Shown here piece by piece: positions 11,076-14,703 of a DNA stretch of 14,703 nt. Position numbers and translations under genes: made by a program. The notes under the pieces were generated by a model, which saw nothing but the letters and a program-made list of their open reading frames with translations, was not told the origin of the DNA and made no database searches. Position 1 is the stretch's first letter; every line of letters starts with the position of its first letter. Source of the stretch: DALYLB01 sp046154695 (GTDB lineage Bacteria > Acidobacteriota > Blastocatellia > RBC074); NCBI GenBank assembly GCA_046154695.1, contig JBJXFI010000269.1, positions 1 through 14,703 of the forward strand, in the 5' to 3' direction.

Positions 11076-12806
11076 CTAATTTCTTCCCCAAACGGGACGG
11101 GAGGAAGGCGGGCCGAGATCGATCAGGCGCAGATTGAGCGCCCCGTTCGCCCGGTAGACCGTGCGGAACCCGGTTTCGGCGGGATCCGATTTAGGCAGCG
11201 GCAGGGGTGAGGTTCGCGCCAGATATCGCACGCCGATCCGGTTCCAGGTCTCCCAGGAGCCGGCCGGATCGTCCGACGCGACCGTCTTGTGGCCGGTGAA
11301 GAGGTGCACGAGCGCCGGGTTCTGCGTGGCGATCACGTCCTCTTTCGGGATGTTCGCGCCGATGTGGTTGATCAAATCCAGATTCTCCTCGAAGGCGCTG
11401 ATCCACCGCAGCCGGTATTCGGGCTGCGGATCGTTCTTCTTCTGGATGTACTGCGCGTTGCCGTAAAGATTGAACAGCACCAGGAGCCATGCGAACACGA
11501 CCACCGCGGGAGATTCCCGCCGCGGGTCGGCGTTCGTGTGGAGCTTCCGGTAGAGGCGCGCGATTCCGCGCACGCCCATCAGCAGGTAGTAGAAGAGAAA
11601 GGGGGCCAGCGGCAGCAGCAGCCGATATTGCTCCCATCCCCAGAGGCACGACACGCCGATCGAGAAGGGGACGACCAGCTCGACCACCGTCAGGCGCTCT
11701 CTCAACGTCAGGATATATCCGGCAAGAGCCAGCAGCATCAATGCGAGCGAGATCATGCGCGCCTCGCTCGGGATCCGGATCGGCTCCCCCGGTTCGAGCG
11801 GGCGGTAGAGCGAATAGAAGACCAGGCCGCCGAAATCGTATCTGCCGATCTCCGAGAGGTTGTTCCAGATGCGTTCCGGCATCTCTCCGGCTGAGATTGT
11901 GCCGGAAAGCGGCTGGCCCGCGGTTCGCTGCCAGAGCTGTTTCGTGTAGGGCTGAACGATGTTGGCGCCCTGCTCGGCCTGCTGCGCGGGCGTCGGCGCA
12001 TGGGAGCGCGAATAGAGCATCCACGGCCCGACCAGCAGCGCCACGACCGCCGCGAAGATCGCCGCCTGTTTGATCAGCCGCTCCTTGACGAGATAGATTG
12101 CGCCCGCCGCCAGCAGCCCCACTCCCGCGGGGCGCGTCAGAAAGGCGAATGCCGCCACGGCCCCGCCCAGCGCGATCCACCTCACCTGCGCGCCGCTGCC
12201 TCCATCGCGCACGCATCGCTCGATCAGGACGATGGCGCCCAACTGCGCGCACATAAAGACCGGTTCCGACATCACCGCCGACGTGGCCAGAAAGACGATT
12301 GCTGGATAGATCACCGTCGCAAGGCTGATCCCCAGCGAGACATAATCCGGCAGGCCGCGGAATCGCTTGAAATAGAGATACCCCAGCGCCCCTACCCCCA
12401 TCATCGCCGCGATCGAGACCGATTTCAGCAGATAGATGTTGTTCGGGAAGTTCGGCGACAATCGATAGAAGATCGAGAGCAGCGCGGGGAAGCCCGGCGA
12501 ATAGAACGGCGTGATCCCCGGCGTCGGCGAGTTGATCAGCGTGTAGCCATGGCCCGTCGCCAGCGCCTTTGCGAGCATGACATACCACGCGTCATCGACG
12601 ATCAGGCCGAAGACCCGGTCCAGTCGCAGCAGATAGACGATCAGGCTCGCGGCCAGCGCGCCGAGCGCGGCCAGCGGAAATCTCGTTCGCCGCGGCCCCT
12701 CCGATGGGGCGGATGACTCGGGCGCGAGGCTCGCGCCTTCCCCCGGCCCCGGCGATGTCGGGGCGGGCGAGGTCTTTCTTCTTTTTCCGATGGATTGCCT
12801 GGTCAA
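11076..12806 (-). CDS. GT39/PMT-like polytopic membrane glycosyltransferase
   Basis: 576 residues with a basic Pro/Ser-rich cytoplasmic N-terminus (1-43), a first membrane helix at about 44-60, then the acidic pair Asp71-Asp72 in VDDAWYVMLAKALATGHGY. This is the first periplasmic loop where GT39/ArnT-like enzymes keep their catalytic acidic residue. About 10-12 further hydrophobic segments follow, then a soluble C-terminal domain (~445-576). Proteins of this type transfer a sugar from a polyprenyl-phosphate donor to lipid, glycan or protein at the periplasmic face. Donor and acceptor are unknown. It starts with TTG, overlapping the lysS stop by four bases (TTGA), with GGAG 8 nt upstream. No ATG or GTG occurs before the first helix, so a later start would destroy the protein. 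Its place between lysS and the permease gene suggests envelope-related co-expression. Confidence 0.75.
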   Translation of the reverse strand: MTRQSIGKRRKTSPAPTSPGPGEGASLAPESSAPSEGPRRTRFPLAALGALAASLIVYLLRLDRVFGLIVDDAWYVMLAKALATGHGYTLINSPTPGITPFYSPGFPALLSIFYRLSPNFPNNIYLLKSVSIAAMMGVGALGYLYFKRFRGLPDYVSLGISLATVIYPAIVFLATSAVMSEPVFMCAQLGAIVLIERCVRDGGSGAQVRWIALGGAVAAFAFLTRPAGVGLLAAGAIYLVKERLIKQAAIFAAVVALLVGPWMLYSRSHAPTPAQQAEQGANIVQPYTKQLWQRTAGQPLSGTISAGEMPERIWNNLSEIGRYDFGGLVFYSLYRPLEPGEPIRIPSEARMISLALMLLALAGYILTLRERLTVVELVVPFSIGVSCLWGWEQYRLLLPLAPFLFYYLLMGVRGIARLYRKLHTNADPRRESPAVVVFAWLLVLFNLYGNAQYIQKKNDPQPEYRLRWISAFEENLDLINHIGANIPKEDVIATQNPALVHLFTGHKTVASDDPAGSWETWNRIGVRYLARTSPLPLPKSDPAETGFRTVYRANGALNLRLIDLGPPSSRPVWGRN

Positions 12807-14413
12807 GATGAAATCTCCGATCTGGTCTCTTTCGCTTCGAGCCTCGCTTCTGGGCGCATATGCGGGAAGAGGAGCACATCGCGAATCGATCGCTGATTGG
12901 TCAGGAGCATCACGATCCGATCGATGCCGATGCCTTCGCCGCCGGTCGGCGGCATGCCGTAAAAAAGCGCGCGTATGTAATCCTCATCCATCACCATCGC
13001 CTCCTCGTCGCCGCCCTCCCGCTGCGACATCTGCCCCTCGAATCTGCGGCGCTGCTCGACCGGATCGTTCAGCTCCGAGAAGGCGTTCGCCACCTCCATA
13101 TGGGCGATGATCAGCTCGAAGCGCTCGACGAACCGCGGATCGTCGGCCTTCTGCTTCGACAGCGGCGAGAGCTCCGTCGGAAACTCCGTAATGAAGGTCG
13201 GATCGATCAGCCGGGGCTCGGCAACATGCTCGAAGATTTCGCCGAGAAGCTGCCCCTCGTTCAATTTCGGATCGAAGTTGAGGCCCAGCGCGGCCGCGGC
13301 CTTCTCCAGCTCGGCGCGATCGAGCAGCCCCTCGATCGTCGGTTTGTCGCCGGCCTTGTCGAGGGGCCAGTATTTCAACACGGCCTCGCGCATCGTCAGC
13401 CGCTGCCAGTTGTCGAAGTCGATCTCATATTCCTGAAAGCGGATCTTTCGCGCCCCGCAGACCTTGTCGACGAGCATGGTCAGCAGCTCCTCGGTCAGAT
13501 CCATCAGGTCGTTGAAGTCCGAATAGGTCTGATACCATTCGAGCATCGTGAATTCGGGGTTGTGCTTGTAGGACAATCCCTCGTTGCGGAAATTGCGGTT
13601 GATCTCATACACCTTCTCGAAGCCGCCGACGATCAGCCGTTTGAGATAGAGCTCCGGGGCGATGCGCGCGTAAAGGTCGATGTCCAGCGCGTTGTGATGC
13701 GTGACGAAGGGGCGGGCCGCCGCGCCGGTCGCCAGGGGCGTAAGCATCGGCGTCTCGACCTCGACGTAGCCCCGGTCATCGAAGTATCGACGGATTTCGC
13801 GAATGACCTGGGCGCGCCGCTCGAAGACCTGCCGGGAGCTCAGCTCTCCCGGCTCGCGCTCATGCGCCGAACTGCTGGCGATCAGATCCACATACCTCTG
13901 CCGGTAGCGCAGCTCCTTGTCCTGCACGCCGTGATATTTGTCGGGCATCGGCAGCAGCGCCTTGGCGAGAAACGTCAGCTCCGTCACGTGCAGCGACAAC
14001 TCGCCCGTTTTGGTGATGAACAGATACCCGCTGACGCCGATCCAGTCGCCGAGATCGAGCTTCTGCTGAAGCGCCCATGCGTCTTCGCCGAGATCGTTCT
14101 TGCGAAAATAGACCTGTAGCATATTCAGGCCGTCCGAGAGATGCGCGAACGCCGCCTTCCCCATCACGCGCATCGTCATGATTCGCCCGGCGACTCGCAT
14201 CGCGCCGCCCTCGGCCGCCTTCAGTTCCTCATTGACGCGCGCCGCCTCCGCTTCATCGTCCCGTTTGCCGGCGCGGTCGCGATAGCGCTCGACGATCTGC
14301 GAAATCGTTTGCGTTCGATCGTACCGGTTCGGATAGGCCGGGTGCCCCATCCCGATGATCTCATCGAGATGCCGCTTTCGCTGTTGAATCTGATCGTTAT
14401 CGTGGTCGAGCAA
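12803..14413 (-). CDS. lysS: Lysyl-tRNA synthetase, class II
   Basis: 536 residues, slightly longer than the usual ~490-510. The enzyme charges tRNA-Lys with lysine in the cytoplasm. The N-terminal NDQIQQRKRHLDEI helix leads into an OB-fold anticodon-binding domain (~70-155, AMRVAGRIMTMRVMGKAAFAHL). The class II core has motif 1 (GYVEVETPMLTPLATGAAAR, from 215), motif 2 (VYEINRNFRNEGL followed by HNPEFTMLEWY, 268-294) and motif 3 (GIGIDRIVMLL through FPHMRPE, 494-522). The length comes partly from an extra hydrophilic stretch near 180-193 (SSSAHEREPGELSS) between YVDLIA and RQVFERR. The start is TTG, chosen because GAGGAG lies 9 nt upstream and the N-terminus then matches the family; the next ATG (residue 22) would cut into the conserved start. 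First gene of a three-gene operon. Confidence 0.95.
   Translation of the reverse strand: MLDHDNDQIQQRKRHLDEIIGMGHPAYPNRYDRTQTISQIVERYRDRAGKRDDEAEAARVNEELKAAEGGAMRVAGRIMTMRVMGKAAFAHLSDGLNMLQVYFRKNDLGEDAWALQQKLDLGDWIGVSGYLFITKTGELSLHVTELTFLAKALLPMPDKYHGVQDKELRYRQRYVDLIASSSAHEREPGELSSRQVFERRAQVIREIRRYFDDRGYVEVETPMLTPLATGAAARPFVTHHNALDIDLYARIAPELYLKRLIVGGFEKVYEINRNFRNEGLSYKHNPEFTMLEWYQTYSDFNDLMDLTEELLTMLVDKVCGARKIRFQEYEIDFDNWQRLTMREAVLKYWPLDKAGDKPTIEGLLDRAELEKAAAALGLNFDPKLNEGQLLGEIFEHVAEPRLIDPTFITEFPTELSPLSKQKADDPRFVERFELIIAHMEVANAFSELNDPVEQRRRFEGQMSQREGGDEEAMVMDEDYIRALFYGMPPTGGEGIGIDRIVMLLTNQRSIRDVLLFPHMRPEARLEAKETRSEISS
12815..12818 (-). promoter_or_regulatory. Ribosome binding site deciding the TTG start of the glycosyltransferase
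   Basis: GGAG (within CGGAGA, inside the last codons of lysS) lies 8 nt before the TTG at 12806-12804. This supports a TTG start coupled to lysS termination. Confidence 0.6.
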
Positions 14414-14422
14414 TGTGGAGAA

Positions 14423-14428
14423 CTCCTC
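14423..14428 (-). promoter_or_regulatory. Ribosome binding site deciding the TTG start of lysS
   Basis: GAGGAG on the - strand, 9 nt from the TTG at 14413-14411. No ATG or GTG is available in frame at a suitable distance, so the TTG is the probable start. Confidence 0.75.
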
Positions 14429-14433
14429 GGGGA

Positions 14434-14490
14434 ATGTTCACAGTTCCGTCCGCGGGCGGCAGACCGCCTCAGGGACGGAACTCCAAACGG
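14434..14490. repeat. Dispersed hairpin repeat, copy 3
   Basis: A perfect 10-bp inverted pair, AGTTCCGTCC (14442-14451) with GGACGGAACT (14473-14482), with outer positions extending the match to 13 of 18. A nested GGCGG/CCGCC pair sits in the interior. The arm ACGGAACTCCAAACGG is close to the arms of copies 1 and 2, and the interior GACCGCCTCAGGG resembles copy 2. It lies in the lysS leader, immediately upstream of the GAGGAG ribosome site. Confidence 0.75.
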
Positions 14491-14551
14491 TTTTCATCAT
14501 CTTCAATGCGCCGCGAAGCGTCATAACAAACTCATCGGAGAACGATCGCCG

Positions 14552-14580
14552 ATTATAGAAAACTGAATCGCGGCTGTGAA
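14552..14580 (-). promoter_or_regulatory. Sigma70-type promoter of the lysS operon
   Basis: On the - strand TTCACA (14580-14575) and a perfect TATAAT (14557-14552) are separated by exactly 17 bp, with 5/6 and 6/6 matches to consensus. Transcription should begin near 14545, giving a leader of about 130 nt that contains hairpin repeat copy 3. This is the best promoter in the window. Confidence 0.7.
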
Positions 14581-14589
14581 GCCGCGATT
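14566..14589. promoter_or_regulatory. Perfect palindrome overlapping the lysS -35 box
   Basis: AATCGCGGCT (14566-14575) pairs perfectly with AGCCGCGATT (14580-14589) around GTGA. The -35 hexamer of the lysS promoter occupies the loop and the adjoining stem bases. It could be an operator for a dimeric repressor, or another repeat copy or hairpin that happens to contain the -35 box. No T-run follows on either strand. Confidence 0.5.
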
Positions 14590-14662
14590 GCCGGGCGCGA
14601 GAGGCGGGGCGCGCCAAAAATACTGAAACCTCGCTCGAAAACCTCGCGTATAGCGGGGTGAA

Positions 14663-14692
14663 CGGCAATGATGAGTCGATTGCCGAAGTTTT
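14663..14692 (+). terminator. Hairpin plus T-run at the right edge, possible leader attenuator
   Basis: CGGCAAT (14663-14669) pairs with ATTGCCG (14679-14685) around 9 nt, followed by AAG and TTTTT (14688-14692). No + strand gene ends nearby. About 6 nt later comes AAGGAG at the window edge, a likely ribosome site for a divergent gene starting outside the window. The hairpin could therefore attenuate that gene's leader. The stem is short, so confidence is low. Confidence 0.3.
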
Positions 14693-14703
14693 TATGAAGG
14701 AGC

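Noticed and set aside
12860..14119. 419-codon + strand frame opposite lysS
   Set aside because: lysS is unmistakable on the other strand; this is its complement.
14566..14589. Intrinsic terminator upstream of lysS
   Set aside because: A perfect stem but no T-run on either strand, and it coincides with a near-consensus -35 box.
14438..14668. 76-codon - strand frame upstream of lysS
   Set aside because: It overlaps the lysS promoter and hairpin repeat copy 3; no ribosome site or family resemblance.

Overview
The window is a GC-rich (by eye roughly 60% or more) piece of a diderm bacterial chromosome. Outer-membrane and lipoprotein genes (a TonB-dependent receptor with a carboxypeptidase-regulatory-like domain, a LolC/E-type permease), an M14 peptidase with a long C-terminal extension, and an uncharacterised secreted protein of a kind I associate with Blastocatellia-like Acidobacteriota make Acidobacteriota the best guess. 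That assignment is inference from gene style. No rRNA or other phylogenetic marker besides lysyl-tRNA synthetase is present. I see no tRNA, rRNA, CRISPR array, transposase or phage gene.

Left part (1-8285, + strand): the 3' part of an M14-family metallocarboxypeptidase gene; a secreted two-domain cupin-like protein; a two-gene oxidoreductase operon (iorA-iorB type: a 2Fe-2S subunit and a Tat-exported molybdopterin subunit, with overlapping ATGA); and a TonB-dependent receptor. The gaps carry dispersed hairpin repeats instead of ordinary spacers. The receptor ends at two adjacent perfect hairpins, one of which also terminates the convergent gene on the other strand.

Middle (8401-9788): a 332-residue secreted, six-cysteine protein of unknown function on the - strand. 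It is preceded by a 389-bp AT-richer intergenic region with promoter-like elements, a small palindrome and a possibly structured leader.

Right part (9789-14580, - strand): a compact operon lysS - GT39-like membrane glycosyltransferase - lolC/E-like permease. lysS and the glycosyltransferase gene overlap by 4 nt and both start with TTG; the permease follows after 15 nt. A strong sigma70-type promoter (TTCACA-17-TATAAT) lies upstream of lysS with its -35 box inside a perfect palindrome. The right end holds a hairpin-plus-T-run and an AAGGAG that may belong to a divergent gene starting just outside the window.

The most unusual signals are non-coding. One hairpin repeat family (conserved arm close to GGCGGAACTCCGAACGG) occurs three times, each time in the leader just before a start codon (cupin, iorA, lysS). 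A different inverted repeat between iorB and the receptor gene contains CACGAAG units at an exact 10-bp period. I find no convincing new defence or mobile system. The coding content is mostly metabolic, envelope and housekeeping genes.
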